From Morchella semilibera (taxonomy: Eukaryota; Ascomycota; Pezizomycetes; Pezizales; Morchellaceae), in contig WBVU01000011.1 of the NCBI GenBank assembly GCA_009192285.1, positions 1,050,668 through 1,114,667 of the forward strand: a stretch of DNA of 64,000 nt, given 5' to 3'. Both the position numbers and the translations under genes were made by a program. A model generated the notes under the pieces. That model saw only the letters and a list, made by a program, of their open reading frames with translations, had not been told where the DNA came from and searched no databases. Below are positions 1 through 11,815 of the stretch, piece by piece (positions within the stretch are counted from its first letter, which is position 1; every line of letters begins with the position of its first letter).

Positions 1-3000
1 GGCTCCGCCTTGGCAACCATTTCACTCTGCTAAGCCTGAACCTTAAATGGGTACATAGCAAGTGTTCGGTCGCCGGAACCAGGAAATCTTTTGTCTGGGG
101 TATTCTTCTACAACCCTCCAGAAGGCCAAACTTGTGGTCAGTGTGATACAGCAGGATGCCCATGAACTGCTGCACAGTATCTATACATGTACCTATTCAA
201 AGGTTAGGTATAGTTCCCTGAAGGTAGGGTATATAGCGGGGCATCGATATTTGGATCATAATTAGAACACCGGGAAGGAAGCTCTTAATGTTTACAATTA
301 GGACACTAAAAACACACGTACCCGATTGTGCGCCTCGTGGGGCTCACTTACTTCACTTTCGAAAAACTTGCATCGGAAAGTGCCCATCTGACGAAATGGT
401 GGGTTATTACTATGGATGAACTGACGTACACCGATTACTCCACACATCTCTTCACCAAGACCCATCGGAGACGTGGTACTCTCTATTGGCCCGACAGAAC
501 CGACATTCCACGCCAAGTGTATAAGCACACGCTTGGAATCATGTAGGGTAAGCAGGGCTTCCTGATGAGACATGACTGGAAGGCCTAAAGTAAGGCGGGA
601 AAATACCTGCTCTGCACTCAATTATCTTTGGAAACTTTTAACTGGGTCCACCTATTATTTACTGCTGTCGCTCAATCACAACTTATCACTCTAAACAGTT
701 TGCCACAGCTATATATACATGAGGGTTTGTAGACTTGAGCAGTACTCAAAAGTGCAGATAGTAGCCCTAGCGGACCGAACATTTCCCCAAGTCATTCAAC
801 CCCAGTTTTTATTTATGTTCCCAGCGGGGCCGCGAATCCTTTGAGTCTCAAGAGTTCCATCGGAATTAAGGTCTTGTCTACATATTCACATTGTTGGCTA
901 CAAAACACAAACCGCCAGGCTATAACGGTATTTCTCTCGGCATCACTAGGATTTTAGATCGGACCCTTCAAGGCATTCACAAAGCTTATAAAACCAACGT
1001 CATCGGCCACACGTATGGTTTTATTGGAAGAGAGATTGTGATTCAGCGAAAATCGCACGCGGGGGATAATCCTGGGTTCGATCGTTTTTATGACATCTAC
1101 ACCCATGTTTTGTCGGTGGGACCGGCAAGAGTCATCCTGGGGACGTGATAGCTGGTGGCAGGGATGATCTTTCTATCTTTTCGGCGTTTTGTTCCCGGAT
1201 CTGCTTATCTGCCCTACGTCGTGAGATGTTAGTGATCAATATCAAAGAAGAAGGAAAAGTAAAAAAAAACAGGTAAAATGGGAATTATTTCCACATTAGC
1301 ATTTAGATAATTCTATGAGCATCTATATGAGGTTCTCTAGATCTATAGGCAAAGATGTCTCTGATAACTGAAGATCACAGTCGTCGAGTTTCAAAACAGG
1401 GTCGAGTCTTGTTGGTGCTCAAGTGATGGTCTATGTCGGATGGGAATTTTGTGTTAAAAGTTTGATGCGTTTATCCGCCCGCCCTTTAGCTAAATCCCGA
1501 CTGGTTAGTAAATCTTGACCTGCGAAAGTGTGGCAATTCGTTGCTGGTTCACCGCCGCTCACTCGACTTGGCCTTGGGCCTGCCTGTGGAAAGTATCCTA
1601 TGACCTAGATGAGCCGGAAAGAAAGACGAGCGAAGATATAGGGGCAGTAGCAAGCTCTAGAGCTCATTAGGCGGGCGCTCAACATTCCAGGGAGCTGTTT
1701 CTCAAGCCGAGTGATATTGCATGACCCATAAATCTCCACCTTGCAATGTAATGTAGTTTAGCTTATAGAGGGGTTCGAGAAACGAGTCCTCTCTAGTCGA
1801 GCTTCACTATCATTGTAAAGAGATTTGTGGCGATAATAGTCGAAATCTGGTCAGGCAGTTTCCCCCCGAATGATTGATGTGTTGTAATTGATTGAGTAGT
1901 GCTGTAGCCTTCCGGCCATGGAACTTGGTAGCTGGATAAAACCAGTAAGCTTTTGCGTGTCTATTCAAGTAGAGGTATATAGCCGCTGAATTTCGCCGAC
2001 CTTCAACAAGGACTGGCAAAACAGGCATGTGGCGGTCTATGCCGCGCTTTAGCTACACCTATATGCACAGTAATCCAATATTCATGTAGATCAGTGGCCG
2101 TATGGACTTATGAGTACCACTTTTTCCCTACATATAGATACCTTGGACATAAGTCGTCTGGCGTCATGCATGAGAGTATAACTAACTATGGTTTAACTGT
2201 TTTGTTCAGTTCTTGGGCTAGTACTGTTTAGTATATCCGGTTTGAACCAAATGGTAGCCACATTAATATAATATAATTATATAAATGAGGCCATGCGGTC
2301 GAAATTACTCTCCCTTTCGAGGACAGGAGTAGGACCTGGGTTGATCACCAGGTTATGTCAAGCGGACGAGTTACAGCACTGCATGTGCTTCTAGCTCTAA
2401 CGCTCTCTGTGCTTCGGACCAAACTAGCCCGACATATCCTTCCTTGACCATGTGTGCACTGTGCATGCCTTGATATTGCCTTTCTACAATGATTACTACT
2501 GGTGCAAGGAGGGGCTTCAGTTGTATTCCCGATTGTTTTGGCAACATTCCTGAGAATCCCGAGTGCCAACTGCCCCAGGGTTGTGTTTTGGTTATGGGGA
2601 ACCCTGATATTCCTGAACCCTGGACTGTGCCGTCGTCGCTGGGGAGTTGGGATGTCTATGTCGAGTGTATTGTGTTGAAGTGAACATGCCGTGGCGGATG
2701 TACGACACGGGACTAGGTCGGATGTAGTCGTAGTCCTTCAGCACTGAGATCAGTTATATACTATTGCGAAGCGTTTTAACATAACGCCTCTGAGTGTCCA
2801 AACGGTTACTGTGTCGCTACACCATGTGGGTGTTAGGGCATGCAGTCGGAAAGTCCCCTGCCTGAAGCTGGCATTTTCTTCCTGCTACACGTAGTTATCT
2901 TAACCCCTCCTTTTTGATGTGATTTTAGTTTTCGTTTTTGGATGCACAATCGACTAGCACAAAGCCGCATGCGCAACAATAGTCGTAATATCGTGGTAGA

Positions 3001-3868
3001 GTGCGATTCTCGAAGCGTAGCTACATGCTCGTAGGGGGGCCAGGGGAGAAGAATTCAACGTGGAAGTATAAGTTGGCCTACTACTGTAGTTGGGCAACGG
3101 AAGTGGAAAGGTTAGTTTTATACTAACAGGCAGGTATTATATGGTGTTAGCACCGGAGGGACTGTCAGCCACATGCCTTAAGGTTCGGTGCCCTAAATAC
3201 ATGCAGGTACATACATACATGTATTTACCCGTTGGCATCCCCCACGATATCTGCACAGGTGCACTCTTCTCTCCGTTGAATCATGATTCATCACTCACTA
3301 TCACTCCTCGCCCGACTTCAGCAACACCTTCTCCTCTCGCTCAGCAAACGGAATGTGGGAACAGCAAGGGAAGGGGCATCATCCCCGCAATCCCCGCGCT
3401 CCTCCCCCTTCTCCACGACATCGGCGTCCGGATCTCCCGAGTTTTGTCATTTGACTTTTGGTGAGGATGGAGTAGCCAATACGAAGCCTGATTGATTTGC
3501 TGACTACAGATATATAGACAGGTCCTATCCGGGTTCTTGGGTCCTCTTGCGGTTGGAATTAGAGGGATAAAACACCTTTGGCGATCCTATACCACTCCTT
3601 CGTGTTTCTCCCTCGACCTGCGTTCTGATACGGTTGCGCTGCTTGGTTTTCTAAATGACAATTTTCAGTCTAGTGCTAAAAGGCCCAAATGAACCAACAT
3701 TATATCCCGTCCATGCATAAATACGAGGTACGTATACACATACTTTTACTTCAACTACCAAATTACCCACCAATCTACATAATCTATAGTTGCGCATAAT
3801 CAATGCCACAAAACATTAAAACAAATTCATATCACCTTCCATATACCTCGTCCTATTTAAACCTAGGC
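1..3868. other. gene-poor intergenic region
   Basis: No gene could be supported in this 3.9 kb. Open frames are short, mostly start at non-ATG codons and show no recognisable family. The longest minus frame (298-621) and a plus frame at 891-1148 have some protein-like composition but no splice partners that I could connect. One copy of the dispersed CGAGTGAY-N4-CRTGAY motif lies at 1708-1725 and another, weaker, on minus at 3281-3296. TACATGTA palindromes lie at 184 and 3216. Confidence 0.5.
1708..1725 (+). repeat. dispersed 18-bp motif copy
   Basis: CGAGTGAT-ATTG-CATGAC, an exact match to the consensus CGAGTGAY-N4-CRTGAY found about 23 times in the window. It lies in non-coding sequence. 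Confidence 0.7.
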
Positions 3869-5981
3869 CTAAACCTTCTCATCAGCTCTCTCCCCCACCC
3901 TTTCCTCACCCTCAACAACAGTCTCGGGTACCGTCTCCGGCTTCTTCCTGCCCTCCAGCTCAACATCCTTGATAAGGAAGCTTGTCAGTAGGCAGAAACC
4001 AATCAGTGGGCATCCGATACACATGATGACATGGATGCCCTTCATGTATGCCTCTACCACACCGTTCCGCTCTGCATCTGTGAACCCAGTTGCGGTAGTG
4101 AACTGTAGTGCTGTCGCCGGAGAGACAGTACTAGGGATATTGGAGAGAAGAACGTTGTTTAGAATTGCAGAGAAAGCTGGATTCGGGTGGCAGGTTAGCT
4201 TTCATTTAATGGGCTAAGGAAATTTTAAGTGGAGAGGTGAAGGAAAAGCTAACCAGCAAGCCCGACTGCTCCACCGACCGTCCGGACAAAGTTTCTCAGC
4301 CCAGTTGCGGCAGCCCGATCCTCCTTGCGGGAATTTGCCAAGAGCACGATCATCCCTATAGCAGCTTACTATTAGCGCTAGGACTTAACTTGAGGGAGAA
4401 TATATACTAACCGGGCTGGAAACAGCACCCGACGCCAACGCCTTCGATGATCTGTGTAATAACCATGACAGCTACATGGCTGGTCCTATGCAGGGCAATT
4501 CTTCCTCCGGCGCCCGCAGTCCAGAGGATGTATCCGGTCCTGAGTACCGCGTTGTACTTACCCACTCTTGAGATAATGACTCCGGAGGATGAGGAACCAA
4601 GTGAGAAGGCGAGAACGAGCGGGAGGATCATTACGCCCGACATGACTGGGGAATAGCCGCGGACATTTTGGTAGTAGAGGGGAAGGAAGTAGAGGTTTCC
4701 CCAGTAGACAATACCCGTCAGGAAGAAGTGCATGATAATAATTTTGGCGGCACGGATCTCGAATATACGCACTAGGAAGGGTAAGCAAGTGTTGTGAAAT
4801 ATATGGGAAAGGGTAGAGGTCTTAGAGTGGGCCGGGCACGGAATTGAGTGTTATGCTGGGTTGTACAGCATTATCTCTTGCCAGTCCACGACTCAATTGA
4901 CCCCGAAGACACTGATGAGTGAAGTTGAACTTACTGGGCATAACAGGAACCCTTGCAACTTTCCACTCTACTGCTACGAAGAGGATTGAAGCAACTCCAC
5001 CAACTACCAGGAGGGCTATAACTAATGGCGAATCCCAGTTATAAGTACTCCCACCGCCACTGATCGGGATCTATACCACACACAATCAGCACTCAAACTA
5101 CTCAAAAGTCTTCATCACTCCATCGCATCAGATCACCTACCAATATAAATAGCACCGCTGTCAAGCTCAGAAAGATTCCCCAGAAGTCGATATGCCCTAC
5201 CTTGACCCTCCAGCTCCCCTCCACCCTCGACTTTGGCACCATCATGACCACCACTCCCGTTGCAGCCGCCGTCAGTATAACCGGCAAGAAGAAGGTCCAC
5301 CGCCAGCTGACACCCTCTGAGAAGGCACCGCCAATCAAGGGCCCTACGCCATTCCCGAGCGCTATGAAGGTCTCTAAATATCCCTGATACTTTCCACGCT
5401 CCTTCAGCGTGGTGATGTCACTGACAATAACCATGACGAGGGAGTTTATGCCGCCGGCGCCGATACCGGAGAGGGCGCGGAAAATGAAGAGTTGGATGCT
5501 GGTTTGGGCAAAGCCGCAGAGGAGGTCGCCGACGGCAAGGAAGGCAAGGCATATTAGCAGACATGTCTTGCGGCCAAAGATATCGGACATGCGGCTATTT
5601 ATGAGCAGGAAGGCGGTACTGGCGATAAGGAATGAGGTCCCTACCTGCGTTTCATGATCGCATTCAGTAAACTTGCCAAGAAATAGGGTAAATTTGGATG
5701 AGTAGTAATTAGTAGAAGAGGTGCAGATATATAAAGCTACTGACCCATGATATTGTTGATACTGCATCTAGATCTTTCCCAATCACAGGTAGAGAGGTTG
5801 ATACAGATGTCTGGTCTACGGTCGATATAAACAATGTCATGGCCAAAGCTAAAAATATGACAATGATGCGCTTTTTGGAGAGCGAGTTTGTCTGGTCTTG
5901 GGTATCCCGAAGCACATTCTCACCCTCACCAGCAGCGGTCGCAGCAGCAAGAGCCGCAGGAGCAACAGTAGGAGCGGCCAT
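3869..5981 (-). CDS. MFS transporter, DHA2/14-TMS drug:H+ antiporter type
   Basis: Predicted plasma- or vacuolar-membrane antiporter of the major facilitator superfamily, 548 aa. Six exons join in frame: 5745-5981, 5141-5644, 4935-5070, 4412-4771, 4254-4355, 3869-4176. The N-terminal tail is alanine-rich and soluble; the first helix starts after a KKR motif. The loop 2-3 signature is SRMSDIFGRK (residues 96-105) and the antiporter motif C is GNGVGPLIGG (176-185), followed by SWRW. The second half keeps the family pattern TGLRNF...GGAVGLA and ends in an acidic Lys/Glu tail. The last intron has a GCTAACC branch site 15 nt before CCAG. Length and motifs fit fungal multidrug or toxin efflux pumps such as those near secondary-metabolite genes, but no biosynthetic genes lie nearby, so the substrate is unknown. 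The gene is intact. Confidence 0.9.
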
Positions 5982-7743
5982 TAATTGATTATTGACTGAT
6001 CAACTACTTCTTTTGGTATTGAGCTACAATCAGGTCTTTGCTTGGCCCCGATTATATGTGCAGCTTAATACTTCTTCCCCGACACAGCAGCAGCACAAAC
6101 AGCAGCAGCACCGACAACCATTCTTATATAGAAAGAAAAATCTCGGAGTTTGCGTGCGGTATTAGGGGAGATACCCACTTTGACTACTGGTAGCGGGACA
6201 AGGTACGATTCCCATTTCCGGTTACAAGTCGCCGGGTAGTTCGGCTGGATATGTAGCTTGGTGATAGCAGATTTTCTCGGTTAGTAATCCCGTTATCCCA
6301 CTTCCAACTTCCGGGGAAGAGCTTCTAGAAGCGTAGGGCGTTGGGGAACCTTGGCTGTTGCTTGTTTGCCCTCCAGACTCTTGGGAGGTGTTTATCAATT
6401 GATATCTATGTTTAAGGACTGGTGGCGGTAAGTATCAACCATCTCTTCTCTTGAAGAGTTTTCTGAGCTATGCCCGCACCGATTTTCAAATTTGAAGCCT
6501 ATCGAGAGATTCATTGATTCTAGTCACAGGGTTAAACGCCATGCAGTCTGCAGATCTCTCTGTTTTGTCGTGTGACGCATTCCCCCAAATGATATAGATT
6601 TAATGAAGTGCGGGACCCGGCCCGCATAAATAAGAGTGTGAATCACCTTCGATGTGCGGGCCCACCTGCATCGAATGTGTCGACTAGAATTGTGAATCGG
6701 TTATTTGATATTTGATATCAGGGATTGAACCCATGATAATGATATGGGATAACTGGTAGGACAATTCTCGGCTTGGCTTCACGTCCTGAGAATGGTTAGG
6801 GAGCCCGAGCATAACCTTACAAGCACCGGACGCCGGTATCATAATTAGGGCGATGTGTAGAAACTTTCACTGATAGCAATGAGCCAATTGATCAATTCGG
6901 CCCGACCCTGGAGCAAGGTTTATCAAGTATGTGGTTTCAGAAGACTGAATATGCACATGGATGCCCGCGAACGCGTGGGTATGATGAATGGAAGGAGACG
7001 CGCCTGGATGTACTTGACTTACCCCGCAAACCGTCAATCTCAGTAAACTACAGACCAATCAATTAATACTCGTTTGATACATGCTTTGAGGGTGAGTTAG
7101 CGTCTGTGCGACAAGCTACCACTAGCTGAAGGGGTGTGCCTGGGGTCGGCGGTGGGCTGGCTACCGATGTTATAATGTTATAATGGGCAATGTGAGAGGA
7201 AGACCTATTAGTGGTTGATGGATCATAGGTAGTGAGGCCATAGTATAAGCTCCCAGATATAATGATGCTAAGTCTGCACGGCTGCCCCGGATACACCGTA
7301 CGTTAAGAGACATGTGGCTGGCTATATACGATGTTTGGCTCTCACACGCGTATAACCCCAGTCTTTTTGGGTGTTGTGTTTCCCTTTCCTGTGCTGCTGT
7401 AGGGTATGGGTATGGGGTTTTATTTAGCTCAATGGTAGTTGTAGTGTAGTTTTCCGGTCATCAGAAGCCTGGGGCGCCCTTTTACCAAGCGAGGGCTAGG
7501 GTCTTAGGACTTCGAGTGATACCGCATGATTTGACACACGGATGCACCCGGGAAAACCAAAGCGGTGTAGGATATATAGACCATATCTCGCTGTAAAGGT
7601 TGATTTAATGCTAGCTTTGACCTTTTACACATAAAAGATGTAGTACAATGCCCTACGGGTAGCTTACTGTTTACCTACACGTACGTCCATGTATCCTTGT
7701 AGTGCAAATACCAGTTCCAAAACTACATGTAACTAACTAGCAA
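5982..7743. other. intergenic region upstream of the MFS gene
   Basis: Holds the presumed promoter of the minus-strand MFS gene, including a CAG-rich stretch near 6080-6115. No coding exon recognised. A copy of the 18-bp dispersed motif lies at 7513-7530 and a TACATGTA palindrome at 7724. Confidence 0.5.
7513..7530 (+). repeat. dispersed 18-bp motif copy
   Basis: CGAGTGAT-ACCG-CATGAT in non-coding DNA; exact match to the window-wide consensus. Confidence 0.7.
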
Positions 7744-8558
7744 TTACAACTCACCGACCCTTTTATATCCTGAAAAGTTCTTCAATAGCTTCTTATAGTC
7801 CTCTTCCATACCTTCAAATGACTTCTCCAGCTCCCCCTTCCGCATCGGGACCAATCGGACTATGTTTTCCGCAAGTTGCTGCACCAGCCGTATCAGCAGT
7901 GGGCTTACAAGACCGGGGAAGATTTACATTACATACCTGGACAGCCGTTTCAAGAACAACAACCGATGACCGGACGGGCTCTGAGAGACTAAAGCTTGAT
8001 AGAAGCCCGTAGCGCCCGGAGAGACGGTCCATGAGCGCGCTTTGGCTAGAGATGAACTATGCACCATTAGTTTAAAGCAGGCGGGAAAGGTGGAAGAGGG
8101 ATCGAGGAGGGAGGTACGGTGAGGGTGAGCTGGAAGATTTCTTCGCTGTCGATGGTGGAGAAGTTGTCATCGGTCTGGCGTATGGATTAGTACCAAGACA
8201 AAGGAAGTCTGAGAGGGAGAGGGGGGAAGAGGCACGTTGGCGAGTGTCAACAATAGGTTCATCACGGTGCAGGTAATCTTTACGAGCTGAACAGTGATGG
8301 TCTATAGATGTGATTAGCGGGCGTCTCAAGCCGGAAGGAAGGGGAGGGGGGAGGGGGGGGGGAGCATACGGGTCCATTGAGGAAAAGGTTGTAGAGATCT
8401 GTGTCGGCGACGAGCTCGTCGACGTCGTTCGTCTGCTCAGTTGCAAGCTGGAACCTCTGGGTTACAATCCGAGCAGTGCGAGTTGTTGGCGATAAACTGA
8501 TGAGGTGCGCACTAGAGAGTATAAAAAGTAGAAAGAGCGGGAGGACACGGAGCTTCAT
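7744..8558 (-). CDS. small secreted helical protein, possibly HsbA-like
   Basis: A five-exon gene assembled by hand: 8370-8558, 8236-8301, 8118-8174, 7937-7978, 7744-7878; all junctions close in frame to give 162 aa. The start is chosen at the ATG opening a clear signal peptide (MKLRVLPLFLLFILSS, cleavage expected near residue 19). The mature part is helical, with a hydrophobic helix LVKITCTVMNLLLTLAN, the phrase STIDSEEIFQL, then a helix containing AVQQLAENIVRLVP and a terminal EEDYKKLLKNFSGY. This order (amphipathic helix, S..DS, AV..L...IV.L.P, terminal F..Y) resembles hydrophobic surface-binding protein A / Mp1-like galactomannoproteins (Pfam HsbA), which are secreted cell-surface lipid-binding proteins. 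No family search was possible. The second donor (GTGCCT) is weak and the exon 3/4 junction is the least certain; the secretion signal is well supported, the family only tentatively. Confidence 0.5.
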
Positions 8559-10200
8559 GTTTAAGTAGTGTGTAATGGGTTGGTTTGGGAGGATCTGTTT
8601 GGGCAAAGCAGGGGGGGGGTTCAATGCTCTTATATAGATCAACAGCACCGTCCAAAGATGGTTAAAGTAAGATATCGAGGCCCCTAAAACTGTTGACTGT
8701 CGATCAGATCCCCAGCTTCAATAGATGATATGTGCTGCAGGTGTCCGTCCGTGATTCCAACCAAAGGTTTTAAAAACCACACCCGGTCCTTCAGAGAGAA
8801 TCTAATTTCTCGATATTCCCGCTATAGCACGTACATATGCGGGTAGAGAAACATTCAATACATGTACTCCATACTACCAAGATAGTTGTTAGATGCAAGA
8901 TATGATTGTTAGATGTATGCACGATATGCAAACCTAGTTCAGTCCGGAAACGTAAAAGAAGAAACCAAAAAAACTGTCTAATACGTGTGGGTGCGGAAAC
9001 CTACAGGAGTTGGTTTGTATGTTGGTTGTTGGAGATTGGGTAAGCGGTGTCCATTGGATCATGGTGGATCACTCGTCGTAAGCATGTGCAGAATATTCGA
9101 ATTCTGCTAGACCCCTATAGATTATCATCCGCTGAGACCCGCCGTTAGAATATAGACACTTATTTTGAAAGTAACCAGTCCTCGCTGTTTTCCCGGGACC
9201 TTTGACATCTATGGACAGTCGGTTCCAGTGTACCTAAATGTTGTAACTTCCCAGTTTTCCCAATGGGGCAAATAGAACTACTTTATTATGTATATTTTAA
9301 TGGTAAAGAGAGCACAGATAAAGTATGAGGACATTCTAATCTTTGGCTGTGGTTACTCGAACCCTTATGCTAGCGCACGATGGGATACCCCCCACATTAA
9401 TTAAACTTTAATGTTTTTTTAAAAGTCTTTGAGCCTTTCCCGCTTGCTCATCAATGGAGACTATACAAGGCTCTGGTTTCTTGCCTTTTACCATGGCGAG
9501 TGATAAATGGTGATTGCGTCTAACTACATGTATGTAATGCGCATATGTAATAATCAAATGATTACATGTGTATAGTCTGTAGTCTCGCTTCATCTAGCAA
9601 GAAAAATATTGATGTCATAGTGCACTTGGTTATATGTCTTATGCAGGAATTTGCGTGTTGACATTAATTTTGTAACCCGTCTGAGCCCCTGGGCCCGGCA
9701 ATTAAAAGCTAGCTAGTTATTGAGTTTGTTTACAAAGCAATTCGATATATATTCGTGTCGCGACATAAATCACAGCTAGCGACTAGCTCTCAGTAGCAAT
9801 ATTGACTTCCATCCAGATTCCTCACGAATTGAGCTCTCAGAGCCCCGACAGGAAAGTTTCTCGTATGAACATCGGCGAAAAAACCCCTGGGATCCTTCTC
9901 GATCTGACTCAAGTTAAAACCCTCACCAGTATCAAAACCATTTGATATGATACCGGTTTTGAAGGGACCTTTGAGGCAGCCGGCGGAATTACGACGTGTA
10001 TCATCCCCGGTCTAGATTTAGAAACTTTTTTTTAGCAAAAGTTAATTTGGCAAGAGGGGGTATTAAGAGGGGAAAGAATATCAGTGAGATGAACACATAC
10101 AGGATTTGGAAAGGTAATACGAGGAGACCCAGATTTTCCAATGGGCGCTTGATGGATATGGGTGGCAGTGAGAGCGGGTGACTGATATTCTCCAGTCAAC
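8559..10200. other. intergenic region
   Basis: No gene supported. Contains a C/G run near 8612-8619, two copies of the 18-bp motif (9058-9075 minus; 9497-9514 plus, one mismatch) and TACATGTA palindromes at 8859 and 9524. A short minus frame at 9408-9593 is not protein-like. Confidence 0.5.
9058..9075 (-). repeat. dispersed 18-bp motif copy
   Basis: On minus it reads CGAGTGAT-CCAC-CATGAT; exact consensus match in non-coding DNA. Confidence 0.7.
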
Positions 10201-10666
10201 TTAAGGAGGGTGATGTTCTATGAAGCATACTACCTGTTAGCAGCTTTCTCCAGCTCTAGCGAGGGAAAGAATGGTAGACTTACGTAGCAAATAATATTTT
10301 CGTAGCTATTAATTCCAAGGTTATAATATCCAATAGCATTCTTCTCGCCCATGACAGGCATGTTGGTAGCATTGACTACTTGATCAGGAGTAGCAACAAG
10401 CGAGTAGGTACTAGTGAAACGGAAGAGCTGGAGAAGTTGAGATATGAATCCTCAGTATATGACTTAGCTGACAGAATATGACTACAGAGACTTACAGTAG
10501 AGGTATCTCTTTTGCAGTCGTTTCCATTCTTATATCCGGCGGGGTTTGCCAGAGAAGAGGGAACGTAAACACGGGCTTTCTCGGCCTCGACCCCTCCAGT
10601 CTTAGAAGGAGTAGCGCTAAGGACAGTAGAAAGAAAAAGAGTCAAAATGATAGTGATCGATTTCAT
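10201..10666 (-). CDS. small secreted protein (115 aa), unknown family
   Basis: Three exons (10496-10666, 10284-10427, 10201-10233) join in frame to 115 aa. A signal peptide, MKSITIILTLFLSTVLSA, opens the protein, with predicted cleavage near residue 18. The mature chain is polar, with four cysteines in total, one at the GNDCKRD site and the others near the C terminus (ICYVVCF); potential N-glycosylation sites include NAT. The second intron ends in GCTAACAG, a textbook fungal branch/acceptor. The product looks like a candidate small secreted protein or effector. If intron 2 is retained the tail becomes an alternative ending in ELEKAANR, so the last ten residues are less certain. I do not recognise a family. 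Confidence 0.55.
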
Positions 10667-11126
10667 TGTGATGAGACTAGAGATTTTTATTAAAGAGCGT
10701 GTAACTGTTTCGAAATTTAAGAGATTGGAAGAGTGATGAAATGAACGGATGAAGATGGAGAGAGAGGGGGAGGAGGAAACAAATGGGCTTTATAACTCTA
10801 GTTTAGACCTAGGTGTCAGGATAGCTAAGGAGACAGAATGCCGTCTTTCTCTATACCTTACACGTATGTCCTTCTTACTCAAATTGATTTCATGTTCGCA
10901 AACGATTAAGGACATGTACATGTACCCCATAAACTATAAACTACATGTATACATGATGTATCCTATCCTCTCAAACAAATTTTCTGCAACCTCAATCAAA
11001 GCTTTCCGCCAACCATACATGTGACAAACATGTAAGGGGTACATTACATGCGCTACCCTCTATTATTTTCTTTATTATACTCTATTAACTCTATTAGAAT
11101 AATTCCAGGTACATTGCTGCTTTACC

Positions 11127-11351
11127 TACAGCCCTGTTCGAAAAGTCCTGGTACCCTACTACATGTATATTGTGTCTGCTTATGAATTCTAACCCAACAA
11201 CCATTTCTCCTGCGCATACTCAAAAATTGATAGGTATGGCCGTAATGAAGCTCTCTGTTATTATAGTCACAGTTATGGGAGAAGTAGAAATAGAAGAAAC
11301 ACCCTCGTACTTTTGACCCGGGGGTGCCAGGACTTTTCGAACGGGGCTGTA
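11127..11351. mobile_element. 225-bp MITE with 30-bp terminal inverted repeats, TA-flanked
   Basis: The two ends are near-perfect inverted copies over 30 bp (11127-11156 and 11322-11351), differing at 3 positions, sharing TTCGAAAAGTCCTGG and its complement. Each end begins with TA followed by CAGCCC, the pattern of Tc1/mariner-type elements that duplicate TA on insertion. The internal sequence is non-coding, so this would be a non-autonomous element. The high TIR identity suggests a fairly recent insertion. Confidence 0.75.
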
Positions 11352-11585
11352 CATGTACCTACACATAACTCAACCTTGGCGCGATGTCCCCCCGCACTCT
11401 ACTTGTATCCTATTCATCGGAATACTCATGCTAAATTATTGAAATTATCTCAAAGGGACCAAGATTCTCATGACGAACTGTCTCCCAGATTCGGTCCTAT
11501 CCAAGAATAGCTCAATCTTATCAGATTCATGACGTCGAAGCTTCCCGAACCCCCCAATCCAGTTCCCGATCCCTGAAATCATTTA

Positions 11586-11593
11586 TCACGTGA
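11586..11593. promoter_or_regulatory. TCACGTGA palindrome (CBF1/bHLH-type site)
   Basis: Perfect palindrome 223 bp upstream of the ATG at 11816. Matches the known binding preference of fungal CBF1/USF-like bHLH factors (RTCACGTG). Function here is inferred only from position and sequence. Confidence 0.35.
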
Positions 11594-11815
11594 TTTCCCC
11601 AGCTGTCCTTGCAAGAGTCTCATTGCTACCTGCATCAAGTCAAGTTGTTATTTTAATAGTTACTCCATCATCATCATCATCAATCCTACCCCTTCCTTTC
11701 CTTCTGTATTCCCCACTAATTCGATCAAATAACAACCATTCCATCCCATCACCTCACAATCAAGCCCATACCCAACACGTAGATCCTACCTTCACCAAAA
11801 GCATTACCATTAACA

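Larger units (their letters stand above)
10667..11815. other. intergenic region with MITE and CACGTG site
   Basis: Promoter side of both flanking genes. Contains several TACATGTA palindromes (10913-11030 and 11158), an inverted-repeat element at 11127-11351 and an E-box/CBF1-type palindrome at 11586. A pyrimidine-rich leader with TCATCA repeats precedes the next gene. Confidence 0.5.

Noticed and set aside
891-1148. 85-codon plus frame with protein-like composition
   Set aside because: It starts at TTG, has no family resemblance and no splice partner could be joined in frame.
3869-5981. Secondary-metabolite cluster around the MFS transporter
   Set aside because: No synthase, P450, methyltransferase or Zn2Cys6 regulator is present within the window near it.
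6722-6735. GGTTCAATCCC on minus, possible tRNA T-arm
   Set aside because: No D-arm or acceptor stem can be drawn upstream.
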